Shown here: positions 32,935 through 41,717 of the stretch, one piece after another
How positions within the stretch are numbered: position 1 is the stretch's first letter
How the letters are laid out: each line of letters begins with the position of its first letter
Assembly: GCF_012986595.1 (NCBI RefSeq)
Contig: NZ_JAAQYM010000007.1
Coordinates: 124,001-188,000, forward strand
DNA from: Pseudomonas koreensis
GTDB lineage: Bacteria > Pseudomonadota > Gammaproteobacteria > Pseudomonadales > Pseudomonadaceae
Length of the DNA stretch: 64,000 bases
Direction of reading: 5' to 3'
The notes under the pieces: generated by a model
Database searches by the model: none
Seen by the model: only the letters and a program-made list of their open reading frames with translations
What the model was told of the DNA's origin: nothing
Made by a program: the position numbers and the translations under genes

Positions 32935-33355
32935 ATGAAGTCCTTTTCATGAGTTGGCCGACGTTTACTGGTCGGTTCGGGTAGTCGTAAGGAGCATCGC
33001 TGCTCTAGAATCGCCAGTGCCTGTTGGCGACAGGTGTCTATCTAAAGCAATTTTTTGCGGGCGATATGTCGGAAAAGGGCTTTTTTTCGTCAGCCTTTTC
33101 CCTAAAGTTTGTAGTCAGTCTTCACTACGCTTAGGTGAAGATTTTTCCTTCAAGGTCTGGCGAACGTCGGGGCAAGTTTCTCGCGCTACTTTCCAGTAGT
33201 CTTGCGAACTCGCGATGAATGGGCGTTCTGCTTGATTCAGGTTTACTGGAGTCATTCGGTAACAGCACCGGCCTGGCCGTTTTTTTGCCGTGCGCGTTTG
33301 GCGCAGGGTACTTTTCAGATGTGGGGATGTTTCTTTGGCAGTCAGTAATCTCGAT
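32935..33355. other. 421-base region, possible small gene only
   Basis: Holds an A+T-richer promoter-like part at about 33040-33120 and the doubtful minus-strand small gene at 33115-33255. No other feature was seen. Confidence 0.4.
33115..33255 (-). CDS. Possible small protein, 46 aa
   Basis: Not recognised. Codon use is natural for this genome (MTPVNLNQAERPFIASSQDYWK, then ARETCPDVRQTLKEK), but no clear ribosome site is seen before the ATG and longer in-frame starts exist that overlap the next gene. Reported as doubtful. Confidence 0.3.
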   Translation of the reverse strand: MTPVNLNQAERPFIASSQDYWKVARETCPDVRQTLKEKSSPKRSED

Positions 33356-33805
33356 ATGCATGCTTTGTTCGTGCTGGGTGATTTGCGTGCAAAGTTGGTC
33401 AAGCTGTTCCAATCGCGTTTTGTTTACATCACCGAACAGAACGCCGAAGGCATTTACGTGGCCGAGATCGACACCGAAAGCGCATTGGTGGTCGATGACA
33501 AACCGGGGCTCAAGCTCAAGGTTGGCGATCATTTCAGCGCCTCGGTCCTGCCCAGCCGTGAAGGCGGCAAGATGGATATCCGCTTTCGCGAGATCAAACT
33601 GACGGTGTACGGCCTGGGCGATTACGCTTTTGTCGAAACGGCCGATGGTCACGCGATTCTGTTCAAGGAAGGCCACAGCGTGGTGACGGTGTTTGCCGCG
33701 CATCAGCAACTGCAAGAAGGCCTGACCAAGACCCTGAAAGCCGTCACCGGCAAAGCGGCGAAATGGCGCAAGGGTGAACTGGTCACGTTCAAGGCCAGCG
33801 AATGA
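33356..33805 (+). CDS. Hypothetical protein, 149 aa
   Basis: Not recognised. The beta-rich core (FVYITEQNAEGIYVAEIDTESALVVDDKPG, LKVGDHFSASVLP, DIRFREIKLTVYGLGDYAFVE) is followed by a helical C-terminus ending KWRKGELVTFKASE. The ATG at 33356 is chosen; an in-frame TTG about 20 bases upstream is possible. It overlaps the next gene by four bases (ATGA). Confidence 0.65.
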   Translation: MHALFVLGDLRAKLVKLFQSRFVYITEQNAEGIYVAEIDTESALVVDDKPGLKLKVGDHFSASVLPSREGGKMDIRFREIKLTVYGLGDYAFVETADGHAILFKEGHSVVTVFAAHQQLQEGLTKTLKAVTGKAAKWRKGELVTFKASE

Positions 33806-34011
33806 CCGGTGGCTTGAGCCGCGCCGACTTCCATTCGCAGAACCTCGAGCGTGCGCGTGAGGAGGCCTTGCGCCTGTTCAACGCCAAAGCCGGGTTGCAG
33901 GGCGCCTGGCTGAATTGGGTCGGCGCGCAGATCTACAGTTTGCGGCCTGCGGCATACGCCAGCATGGTCAGACGCGAGCTGCAAAGCTTGCAGGAAAAGT
34001 CTGAAACGTAA
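33802..34011 (+). CDS. Hypothetical protein, 69 aa, coupled to upstream gene
   Basis: Not recognised. Predicted helical (NLERAREEALRLFNAKAGLQGAWLNWVGAQIY). Translational coupling with the 149-residue protein by an ATGA overlap suggests joint function. Confidence 0.6.
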   Translation: MTGGLSRADFHSQNLERAREEALRLFNAKAGLQGAWLNWVGAQIYSLRPAAYASMVRRELQSLQEKSET

Positions 34012-34139
34012 CCTCGTCGGCGGCATGCTCCCGGAAAAAGCAGGAACCTCGGCTACAGTCAGTTGACTGAGTATTCAGAGGCTTGCGGTCTTCTGCCGGG
34101 CCATCCTGCTATTGCTGTGAACAGCACGAGGTGCAAAGC

Positions 34140-35156
34140 ATGAAAGAAATTCGACGGCTATTGGCCGCCAGCGTGGTCTCGTTCGGTGTGCTGACGGCCG
34201 CGCAGCCGGCAGCGGCGGCACAGGCGCCTATCCATTTTGCCGACCTGAACTGGGAAAGCGGCAGCCTGATCACCGATGTTCTGAGGATCATCGTCGAGAA
34301 AGGTTACGGGCTGCCGACCGATACGTTGCCTGGCACCACCATCACGCTCGAGACCGCGTTGGCCAACAATGACATCCAGGTCATTGGAGAAGAGTGGGCC
34401 GGGCGCAGTCCGGTGTGGGTCAGGGCCGAGGCAGAGGGCAAGGTTGTCAGTCTCGGCGACACGGTCAAGGGCGCCACTGAAGGTTGGTGGGTGCCGGAAT
34501 ACGTGATCAAGGGCGATCCGGCCAAGGGCATCAAGCCGCTGGCGCCGGATCTGCGCAGCGTCAGTGACCTGAAGAAATACAAGGATGTATTCAAGGACCC
34601 GGAAAGCCCGAGCAAGGGCCGGTTCCTCAACAGCCCGATCGGCTGGACCTCGGAAGTGGTGAACAAACAGAAACTGACCGCGTACGGCCTGCAGGATGAC
34701 TACACCAATTTCCGCAGTGGTTCCGGCGCGGCGCTGGATGCCGAGATCAGCTCCTCGATCCGCCGGGGCAAACCGGTGCTGTTCTATTACTGGTCGCCGA
34801 CGCCGCTGCTGGGCAAATTCAAACTGGTGCAGCTGGAAGAGCCACCGTTTGATGCCGAGGCGTGGAAGACCCTGACCGATGCCGACAATCCCAATCCGAA
34901 ACCGACCCGTTCACTGGCGTCGAAACTGTCGATCGGGGTGTCTACGCCGTTCCAGAAGCAGTATCCGCAGATTACCGAGTTCTTCAGCAAAGTGGATTTC
35001 CCGATTGCGCCGCTGAACAAGGCGCTGGCCGAGATGAGCGAAAAACACACCGCGCCACGGGAGGCCGCAGAGGCATTCATGAAGGCGCATCCAGAGGTGT
35101 GGCAGGCGTGGCTGCCGAAGGATGTGGCGGACAAGGTCGCGGCCGAACTGAAATAA
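34140..35156 (+). CDS. Glycine betaine/choline-type ABC transporter substrate-binding protein
   Basis: A 338-residue periplasmic protein of the OpuAC/ProX family, with a signal peptide ending AAQPAAAAQA. Family segments include DLNWESGSLITDVLRIIVEKGYG, GEEWAGRSPVW, GWWVPEYV, SGSGAALDAEISSSIRRGKPVLFYYWSPT (Trp-rich cage). No ABC ATPase or permease gene is adjacent, so it is an orphan binding protein that must use a system elsewhere. Confidence 0.88.
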   Translation: MKEIRRLLAASVVSFGVLTAAQPAAAAQAPIHFADLNWESGSLITDVLRIIVEKGYGLPTDTLPGTTITLETALANNDIQVIGEEWAGRSPVWVRAEAEGKVVSLGDTVKGATEGWWVPEYVIKGDPAKGIKPLAPDLRSVSDLKKYKDVFKDPESPSKGRFLNSPIGWTSEVVNKQKLTAYGLQDDYTNFRSGSGAALDAEISSSIRRGKPVLFYYWSPTPLLGKFKLVQLEEPPFDAEAWKTLTDADNPNPKPTRSLASKLSIGVSTPFQKQYPQITEFFSKVDFPIAPLNKALAEMSEKHTAPREAAEAFMKAHPEVWQAWLPKDVADKVAAELK

Positions 35157-35165
35157 ACGGCGCAT

Positions 35166-35299
35166 CTGTGGCGAGGGAGCTTGCTCCCGCTCGGCTGCGA
35201 AGCAGTCGCCATCTCGGCTGATACGGTTTACTGGATAACCGCATCAACCGATCTTGGGGCTGCTTCGCAACCCGGCGGGAGCAAGCTCCCTCGCCACAG
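35166..35299. repeat. REPIN, family C
   Basis: Inverted CTGTGGCGAGGGAGCTTGCT and its complement with an unusually long, asymmetric centre containing GGCTGCGAAGCAG and GGGGCTGCTTCGCAACC hairpin parts. Confidence 0.85.
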
Positions 35300-35312
35300 G
35301 TTAAATGTCGAC

Positions 35313-37445
35313 TCAGAATCGAGTCTGCACCGCCAGTTCAAAGGTGCGCGGCGTGCCCAGGTAATAAGCCGGCGACACATGCGCAAACTCGGCATACACC
35401 TTATTGGTCAGGTTTCGCACCCGGCCTGTGACGGTGGTGTGTGAGTCGACCTTGTAGCTGAGGAAACTGCCGAACAGCGTGTACGACGGCACGGTCATGG
35501 TGTTCGCCGTGTCGGCATACACCGACGCTACATACCGCGCATCGACCCCACCTTGCCATTGCGGCGAAAAGTCATAAGTCAGCCACAGGTTGCCCACCCG
35601 GTCCGGGACGTTGGTCGGCGTGTTGCCCTTGCGCGACACCACCACACCAGCGGCATTCTTTTCGGTGAAATCGTCGTATTGCGCATCGACCCAAGCGAAG
35701 TTGCCTTCGGCCAACAGCTTGTCGGTGATGCGCAGGGAGCTGGCGATCTCGATGCCTTTGGAAGTCTGCTGGCCCACCGGAATGCTGCTGGTCGGGTCCA
35801 GCGGATCGGTCACGGCGAAGTCCTTGCGCTCGATGGTGTACGCCGCCACCGTCGCCGAGCCGCGGCCGTTGAGGTAATCGAACTTGCTGCCGATTTCCCA
35901 TTGCTTGCCGGTCGACACGTCGAAGTCCTGAGTGCCGTTCGGTTGTTCGGCGGCGGTGCTGTATTGCACGTAGACGTTGGCCGACGGGATGAACTGGTAG
36001 CTCAGGCCGACACGTCCGGTGACCGGCTCCCAACTGCGCTTGAGGTGTTTGGGATTGGTCGCCGTCACGGTGCGGTGGTTAGTCACGTCGAGGTCGATGT
36101 CGTCGTAACGCAGGCCGGTCAGCAGCGCCAGTTTGTCGGTCAGGGCCAGGCGGTTTTCCACGAACAGTGCCTTGGTCGTGACCTCGTTGGTCTTGTCGCT
36201 GATCAGCGCCGGGTTGGTACCGGGAATGTCGTAGAAATGCCCCGGCCGGTAGTGGTTCGGATCGACCGTGCTCGCGCCTTTGATGTTCAGCGGCGAGTTG
36301 GTGGTCTGGTTGACCTTGTATTCGAAGCCACCGGACCATGTCGTGTCGAGCCCGAAAAACGTGTTGTCGTGACGCAGTTCGAACTGGTTGCCGTTCTGCT
36401 CGCCCTGATGTCGCACCTGATAGGCGGTTGAGCGGTTCACCGCAGTGTTGTCGGCGTTGTACTGATAGGTCTCGAGGTTGCGGTAGTCGCGCTGGCTGTC
36501 GAGGTGATACAGCGTGTTGCGCAGGGTGGTGTTGTCGTTGATCCGGTAGTCGATGATCGAGCGCAGCCAGATCGTGCGCTGCTCATAGCGCCCGTCTTCG
36601 ACGTTGTAGTTGTTGAAGCGATTGTGTTTGTCGATCTTCAACTCGCCGGCCTTGGGATTGAGCACCGGCGTGCCCCAGTACGGGCTGTCTTCGTGTTCGT
36701 CCTGATATTCCAGGGCCAGGGTGTGCGACAGGTCCGGTGTGAGGTCGCTGAGCAGCGAGAACGCCACGCTCCAGGCATCGCGTTCCTGGCGGTCGATGTA
36801 GCCATTGCTGGTGTTGTGGCTGACGTCGAGGCGCGCGTAGTGCTGCACATCGGCGTTCGGGTCGGTCAACGCGTGGTTGAGGCCGAACGCAGTTTCCGTG
36901 GTGTCGTAGCTGCCGTAGCTGACACGCCCCTCGACGGCTTGCTCGTCGCGGGTCGCCAGTTTGGTCACGTAGTTCAGCGAGCCGCCCACCGAACCTGCGC
37001 CGTTGACCTGTGACGACGGGCCGCCGAGCAATTCCACCCGATCATAGATCCACGCATCCACCGGGCGCGCGAGGCCGCCGGAGACATTGATGCCGTTGAA
37101 CATCTGGGTGATCTGGCTGCTGGTGAAGCCGCGATAGGAGACGAATCCGCCAAAGCCCGGCGGTGCGCTGGCATTGACCCCGGGCAGGGTGTTGGCGGCG
37201 TCCTGGAAGTTCTGCGCGCCGTGGCGTTCGATGTCGTTGCGGTTGGCGATGGCCACCGAGGCAGGCGTATCGCGCACGCTCAGGCCAAGGCGCGAGGCCA
37301 TGCCGCTGGACTGGTCGAGGCTCAAGCCCGGCTCGCTGCCGGATTCGCCGTCGATGGTGATCGGCGCCAGGTCGACGGTGGATTGCGCCCAGGCGTTAAG
37401 GGACAGGCAGCCGCACAGGCTCGCCAGCAGAGGAATATGTTTCAT
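35313..37445 (-). CDS. TonB-dependent siderophore receptor
   Basis: A 710-residue outer-membrane receptor. A signal peptide ends at about residue 20 (LNAWA). The plug domain covers about 50-160 (DTPASVAIANRNDIERHGAQNFQDAANTLPGVNA, RGFTSSQITQMFNG, VELLGGPSSQVNGAGSVGGSLNYV), and the barrel ends in a C-terminal Phe (FELAVQTRF). No N-terminal STN signalling domain is present, and there is no sigma/anti-sigma pair nearby, so regulation is probably by Fur or a metal regulator. The next gene on the same strand is a DUF2946 protein, so a metal ligand other than ferric siderophore is possible. Confidence 0.9.
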   Translation of the reverse strand: MKHIPLLASLCGCLSLNAWAQSTVDLAPITIDGESGSEPGLSLDQSSGMASRLGLSVRDTPASVAIANRNDIERHGAQNFQDAANTLPGVNASAPPGFGGFVSYRGFTSSQITQMFNGINVSGGLARPVDAWIYDRVELLGGPSSQVNGAGSVGGSLNYVTKLATRDEQAVEGRVSYGSYDTTETAFGLNHALTDPNADVQHYARLDVSHNTSNGYIDRQERDAWSVAFSLLSDLTPDLSHTLALEYQDEHEDSPYWGTPVLNPKAGELKIDKHNRFNNYNVEDGRYEQRTIWLRSIIDYRINDNTTLRNTLYHLDSQRDYRNLETYQYNADNTAVNRSTAYQVRHQGEQNGNQFELRHDNTFFGLDTTWSGGFEYKVNQTTNSPLNIKGASTVDPNHYRPGHFYDIPGTNPALISDKTNEVTTKALFVENRLALTDKLALLTGLRYDDIDLDVTNHRTVTATNPKHLKRSWEPVTGRVGLSYQFIPSANVYVQYSTAAEQPNGTQDFDVSTGKQWEIGSKFDYLNGRGSATVAAYTIERKDFAVTDPLDPTSSIPVGQQTSKGIEIASSLRITDKLLAEGNFAWVDAQYDDFTEKNAAGVVVSRKGNTPTNVPDRVGNLWLTYDFSPQWQGGVDARYVASVYADTANTMTVPSYTLFGSFLSYKVDSHTTVTGRVRNLTNKVYAEFAHVSPAYYLGTPRTFELAVQTRF

Positions 37446-37538
37446 CGTTGAATCCTGAATGCTTGTCTAGGAGTCAGCGCACAGGCGAACGCCGCGCGTT
37501 GGCGCAGTGGGCTGAACAATCAAAAAAGGCAAAGACAC

Positions 37539-37928
37539 TCAGGCGAGCGGCGGGGCGCGAGGATTGGCCGAAGGCCAGGTGAAGCGGGCAGGGAGGTCGG
37601 CGCTGACGATGGGCGCCAGCGGTGGGCTGTGTTGTTCCGGCAGCACCGCCAGGGTCAAACTGGAGTTGAACGCCGGGCCCATGCCGCCGCCGACCGAACA
37701 CAGCGGACAGCCGAACGCCTTGGACAGGGTCGGCAGTTTTTCTTCGGTGGGGTTGCTGGTCAGCGGCGCTTGAGTGGCCGGATCGACCGTACAGAACTGG
37801 CCGCCGATGCCGTTGAGTTGCATCCCGACCATTTGCCCGTGACCGATGCTGCAGGCGAACACGTTGAACAGGACGCAGCAATAAAGCATCCAGGCCAGCA
37901 GTGAGCGATCGGAACGGGAGAATTTCAT
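37539..37928 (-). CDS. DUF2946 family protein
   Basis: A 129-residue protein. It has a hydrophobic N-terminal segment (LLAWMLYCCVLFNVFACSIGHGQM) and a CPLCS motif at about residue 74, both typical of DUF2946. Relatives are often in copper-responsive operons with TonB receptors. It precedes the TonB receptor by 93 bases on the same strand. Confidence 0.8.
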   Translation of the reverse strand: MKFSRSDRSLLAWMLYCCVLFNVFACSIGHGQMVGMQLNGIGGQFCTVDPATQAPLTSNPTEEKLPTLSKAFGCPLCSVGGGMGPAFNSSLTLAVLPEQHSPPLAPIVSADLPARFTWPSANPRAPPLA

Positions 37929-38021
37929 GGGGCGGCACTTTACCGTACCGCTGATCGGTCGTGCACTTCAAAAAAAGCCGACTAGGATGATTTGTTCAAA
38001 TCCCTTGAAAGGATTTCAACC

Positions 38022-38462
38022 ATGACCTTTGTGATGGCTCAATGGCTGGTGACGATTTTTGCAGTGATCGCCCTGGTGCATGTGTATTGGGCGTTGGGTG
38101 GACAATGGGCGGCGGTGGCGGCAGTGCCGCAGATTCCAGTGCGAGGTTTGGTGGCGACGGTGCGGCCAGCGTTCAAACCGTCAGGCTGGATCACGTTGCT
38201 GGTGGCAGCCGGGTTGCTGGTGATTGCCGGGTTGGTGTGCATGCGCGTCGGCTGGGGAATGCCGGCGGTGCATGACGGCTGGTTGCAATGGGTGATCAGC
38301 GCGATTGCGCTGGTGATGTTTGCCCGGGCGATTGGCGATTCGCATCTGGTGGGGTTTTTCAAGGAAGTGAAGGATTCACGGTTTGCGCGGCTGGATACCT
38401 GGGTGTATTCGCCGTTGTGTCTGGTGTTGGGGGCGGGGTTGTTGGCGGTGGCCTGGGTCTGA
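38022..38462 (+). CDS. DUF3995 membrane protein
   Basis: A 146-residue integral membrane protein with four hydrophobic segments, matching DUF3995 (HVYWALGGQW near the N-terminus, RLDTWVYSPLCLVLGAG at the end). AAAGGA lies before the ATG. Function unknown. Confidence 0.85.
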   Translation: MTFVMAQWLVTIFAVIALVHVYWALGGQWAAVAAVPQIPVRGLVATVRPAFKPSGWITLLVAAGLLVIAGLVCMRVGWGMPAVHDGWLQWVISAIALVMFARAIGDSHLVGFFKEVKDSRFARLDTWVYSPLCLVLGAGLLAVAWV

Positions 38463-38483
38463 GGTTTGATTGATCTGGAGATT

Positions 38484-38555
38484 GCTATCGCGAGCAGGCT
38501 CACTCCTACAGAAGAACGCATTCCAAATATAGGAGTGAGCCTGCTCGCGATAGCG
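38484..38555. repeat. REPIN, family A, inverted centre order
   Basis: GCTATCGCGAGCAGGCTCAC then GTGAGCCTGCTCGCGATAGC: the two REPs are arranged tail-out compared with the copy at 4023. Confidence 0.85.
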
Positions 38556-38577
38556 CCTGTCCAGGCAACCTAAGTCT

Positions 38578-38940
38578 TCAGCTACCGCTCTCGGTGCGGC
38601 GGCTACTGACCTCAGCAGGCACATCATCCCCGGCCATGCGCTTGCGGAACAACGCCGCCCGCGCCAGCAGCAGGGTGGTCACCGGCACGGTAATCGCCAG
38701 CAGAATCGGGATCAGCCAGGCGTGCAGCACCGGCCCCGATTTCAAGGCCGAGAAACAAATGATCGACGCCAGCGCCACGCACCATGCACCCAGCGTCGAC
38801 GCCAGTGCCGGCGGGTGCATGCGCTGGAAGTAGTCCTTCATGCGCAGCAATCCGATCGCACCAATCAGCGCAAACACGCCACTGAGCACCAACAGGATCG
38901 CCACCGGAATCTCGACCCACAGCGACAATTCAGCATTCAT
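38578..38940 (-). CDS. mrpG: Mrp-type cation/H+ antiporter subunit G
   Basis: A 120-residue membrane subunit with three helices, matching MnhG/PhaG/ShaG (FALIGAIGLLRMKDYFQRMHPPALASTLGAW). Last gene of the operon; its start overlaps subunit F by four bases (ATGA). Confidence 0.93.
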   Translation of the reverse strand: MNAELSLWVEIPVAILLVLSGVFALIGAIGLLRMKDYFQRMHPPALASTLGAWCVALASIICFSALKSGPVLHAWLIPILLAITVPVTTLLLARAALFRKRMAGDDVPAEVSSRRTESGS

Positions 38941-39215
38941 TCGATCACCTCGCCACGCAGCAGGAATTTCGCCAGGGCAAAGGAGCCGACGAAGCCGAAC
39001 AGCGCGATCAGCAGCGCCGCCTCGAAATAGGTATCACTGGAATATCGGATGCCCAGGGTCAGCATCATCAACATGGCGACGATGTACAGGTAGTCCAGGG
39101 CGAGTACCCGGTCCTGCGCCGACGGTCCCTTGAACAGGCGGATCAGGGTCAGGACCATCGCCAGCGAAAACAGGAACAGCGTCAGCAGAATCGCGTTCGA
39201 CAGCAGCGGGCTCAT
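38937..39215 (-). CDS. mrpF: Mrp-type cation/H+ antiporter subunit F
   Basis: A 92-residue membrane subunit with three helices (LTLIRLFKGPSAQDRVLALDYLYIVAMLMMLTLGI is the family signature). It overlaps mrpG and mrpE by four bases each. Confidence 0.94.
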   Translation of the reverse strand: MSPLLSNAILLTLFLFSLAMVLTLIRLFKGPSAQDRVLALDYLYIVAMLMMLTLGIRYSSDTYFEAALLIALFGFVGSFALAKFLLRGEVIE

Positions 39216-39700
39216 TCGAAGATCTCCATCAACGGCTGCTCGTAGGCCGTCTTGAAGTGGTGGATGAAGTGCGCCTCGTCATCCAGATCCCAGACGTGCA
39301 GCAGCAGGATGCTGCGATCCAGCGCCAGCTCCGACCACACGGTGCCGGGCACCACGGTGCAGATCATCGCCAGTGCGGCCAGGCCGTGGGCATCGCGCAG
39401 GTCCAGCGGCACTTTGACGAAGCGCGAGCGCGGTGGACGACGCCCGGCGTTGAGCACGCCCCAGGCGACGATCAGGTTGGACATCACCACGTCACGCCCC
39501 ACCAGCAGGAACAGGCGCAGGATCGTCAGCGGGCGGCGGATGCGCACCTGTTTCGGGCGCAGCTTGCGCATCATCAACGGTGCAGCAAACCCCAGAATCG
39601 CGCCGAGCAGCAGGTTGCCCGGGCTGACAGAGAGGTTCAGCGTCAGCCACAAAACCCACAGCGCCAGTGACAGCAGCGGAGCCGGAAACACGCGCTTCAT
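39212..39700 (-). CDS. mrpE: Mrp-type cation/H+ antiporter subunit E
   Basis: A 162-residue subunit. Two N-terminal membrane helices are followed by a cytoplasmic domain with GRDVVMSNLIVAWGVL and MICTVVPGTVWSELALDRSILLLHVWDLDDEA, the MnhE signature. It is required for assembly of the antiporter complex. Overlaps mrpD by four bases. Confidence 0.94.
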   Translation of the reverse strand: MKRVFPAPLLSLALWVLWLTLNLSVSPGNLLLGAILGFAAPLMMRKLRPKQVRIRRPLTILRLFLLVGRDVVMSNLIVAWGVLNAGRRPPRSRFVKVPLDLRDAHGLAALAMICTVVPGTVWSELALDRSILLLHVWDLDDEAHFIHHFKTAYEQPLMEIFE

Positions 39701-41376
39701 GGCTGCACCTCCAGCATCACGGCCTTGGCTTCAGGGCTTGGCACGGCACGGGTGCCGAGCACGGCCATCACGTATTGCTGCGGATTATTCAGCGCGTCGG
39801 CAGTGGCCTGGGTGTAACGCAGCAGCGGCTCGGCCTTGAAGGTCAGGGCGATGCTCAGCCCCAGCAGCAGGAAGATCGGCGCGCATTCGAGTTTGCGCAG
39901 CAGCGGCGAAGGCCGCTCCTCCGGCGTCCAGAAGCGCTGGACGCCCATGCGCGCAAACGCCATCAGCGAGGCCAGCCCCGACAGGATCAGCAGCGCCAGC
40001 AACGCCCAGGCGGCGTTCGAAATCGGTGCCTCCGTGCCCAGCCCCAATGGATTGAGCAGGGCGCCGATCAGGCTGAGCTTGCCGATGAAGCCCGACAGCG
40101 GCGGCATGCCGATGATCAGCAGCGCGCAGGCAATAAAGCTCAGGCCAAGAAATGCCATGGTCCACGGGATGACCTGACCGACCACGGCTTTCTGTTCGTC
40201 GTCGAGGTTGATGCCCTTGGGGGGTTGCAGTGATTCCTGCGGGCGCGGCAACAGTTCGCTTTCGTCTTCCAGCGGAATCTCGTTGGCCGAACGCGAGCGC
40301 TCGATCAACTCGGCCAGCAGGAACAGCGCGCTCAGTGCCAACGTCGAGCTGACCAGGTAGAACAGCGCCGCGCCAATCAGGTTCGGCTGGGCGAAACCCA
40401 CGGCGGACAGCAAAATCCCCGCCGACACCAGAATGCTCAGGCTGGCCATGCGCTCCAGACGTTGCGCGGCGAGAATCGCCAGCGCCGCGCACGCCATGGT
40501 CGCCATGCCGCCGTAGATCAGCCAGTCGCCACCGAAGAATGCCGAAGCCCCGGCCTGCCCGGAGAACAGCAGCGTCCACAAACGCAGCAGGGTGTAGACG
40601 CCGACCTTGGTCATGATCGCGAACATTGCCGCCACCGGCGCACTGGCCGAGGAGTAGGCCGGCACCAGCCAGAAGTTCAGCGGCCACATGCCGGCCTTGG
40701 CCAGGAACGCCACCGCGAGAATCCCCGCGCCGGCGTGCAGCAAACCACGATCGGCTTCCGGCACCAGCGGAATCTTCAGCGCCAGATCGGCCATGTTCAG
40801 GGTGCCGGTGACGCCGTAGATCAGCGCCGCGCCAATCAGGAACAACGATGAGGCCAGCAGGTTGATCGAAATGTAATGCAGCCCCGACGACACCCGTGCG
40901 CGCCCCGAGCCGTGCAGCAACAGGCCATAGGAGGCGGCGAGCAGCACTTCGAAGAACACGAACAGGTTGAACAGGTCGGCGGTGAGGAACGCGCCGTACA
41001 GGCCCATCAACTGAATCTGGAACAGCGCGTGGAAGCTTGATCCCGCGCCGTCCCAACGGGCCATGGCGAAGAGCAGGGCGCTGACACCGATGACGCCGGT
41101 CAGCACCAGCATTAGTGCCGACAGGCGATCGACCACCAGCACGATGCCGAACGGCGCCTGCCAGTTGCCCGGCAGGTACACGCCGATGGAGCCGGGCACG
41201 CCGGTGGTCTGCGTCCACTGCAGCAGCATCACTGAAATGAACAGGCCGACGAGGCTGGAGAACAGGTTGATTTTCGCCTTCAGCGGCCGGTGCTTCTCGC
41301 CGAGCATCAACATGATGGCGGCGGTCAGCAGCGGCAGCAGGATCGGTGCGGCGATCAGGTGAGTCATCGCCATCAT
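39697..41376 (-). CDS. mrpD: Mrp-type cation/H+ antiporter subunit D
   Basis: A 559-residue proton-pumping-type subunit homologous to NuoM/NuoN with about 14 helices. The conserved helix-5 Glu is in LFNLFVFFEVLLAASYGLLLHG, and the helix-7 Lys region is FLAKAGMWPLNFWLVPAYSSASAPVAAMFA. It overlaps mrpC and mrpE by four bases each. Confidence 0.95.
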   Translation of the reverse strand: MMAMTHLIAAPILLPLLTAAIMLMLGEKHRPLKAKINLFSSLVGLFISVMLLQWTQTTGVPGSIGVYLPGNWQAPFGIVLVVDRLSALMLVLTGVIGVSALLFAMARWDGAGSSFHALFQIQLMGLYGAFLTADLFNLFVFFEVLLAASYGLLLHGSGRARVSSGLHYISINLLASSLFLIGAALIYGVTGTLNMADLALKIPLVPEADRGLLHAGAGILAVAFLAKAGMWPLNFWLVPAYSSASAPVAAMFAIMTKVGVYTLLRLWTLLFSGQAGASAFFGGDWLIYGGMATMACAALAILAAQRLERMASLSILVSAGILLSAVGFAQPNLIGAALFYLVSSTLALSALFLLAELIERSRSANEIPLEDESELLPRPQESLQPPKGINLDDEQKAVVGQVIPWTMAFLGLSFIACALLIIGMPPLSGFIGKLSLIGALLNPLGLGTEAPISNAAWALLALLILSGLASLMAFARMGVQRFWTPEERPSPLLRKLECAPIFLLLGLSIALTFKAEPLLRYTQATADALNNPQQYVMAVLGTRAVPSPEAKAVMLEVQP

Positions 41377-41717
41377 TCCTTAGGCTCCCGGCCGTCGACG
41401 TGGTCGGTACCGGTCAGGCCCCGCGACGCCAGCAGCACCACCAGGAACAGCGCGGTCATGGCAAAGCTGATGACAATGGCGGTCAGCACCAGGGCCTGTG
41501 GCAGTGGATCGGTGTAGTGCAGCAGGTCCTGGGTCACGCCGTCCTTGATCACCGGTTCTTTACCGATGAACAGGCTGCCCATGCTGAAGATGAACAGGTT
41601 GACCGCGTAGGACAGCAGGCACAGGCCCATGACCACCTGGAACGTCCGTGGCCGCAACACCAGCCAGACGCCGGACGCGGCGAGCACGCCGATGGCGATT
41701 GCGATGACTTCTTCCAT
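41373..41717 (-). CDS. mrpC: Mrp-type cation/H+ antiporter subunit C
   Basis: A 114-residue NuoK-like subunit with three membrane helices (GVWLVLRPRTFQVVMGLCLLSYAVNLFIFSMG, DPLPQALVLTAIVISFAMTAL). The ATG at 41717 gives an almost abutting junction with the subunit A stop codon. A longer in-frame extension upstream is antisense-like shadow. Confidence 0.94.
   Translation of the reverse strand: MEEVIAIAIGVLAASGVWLVLRPRTFQVVMGLCLLSYAVNLFIFSMGSLFIGKEPVIKDGVTQDLLHYTDPLPQALVLTAIVISFAMTALFLVVLLASRGLTGTDHVDGREPKE

Noticed and set aside
33131..33715. Minus-strand frame of 194 codons across the 149-residue gene
   Set aside because: The plus-strand protein has better composition and is coupled to the next gene; this is a shadow.
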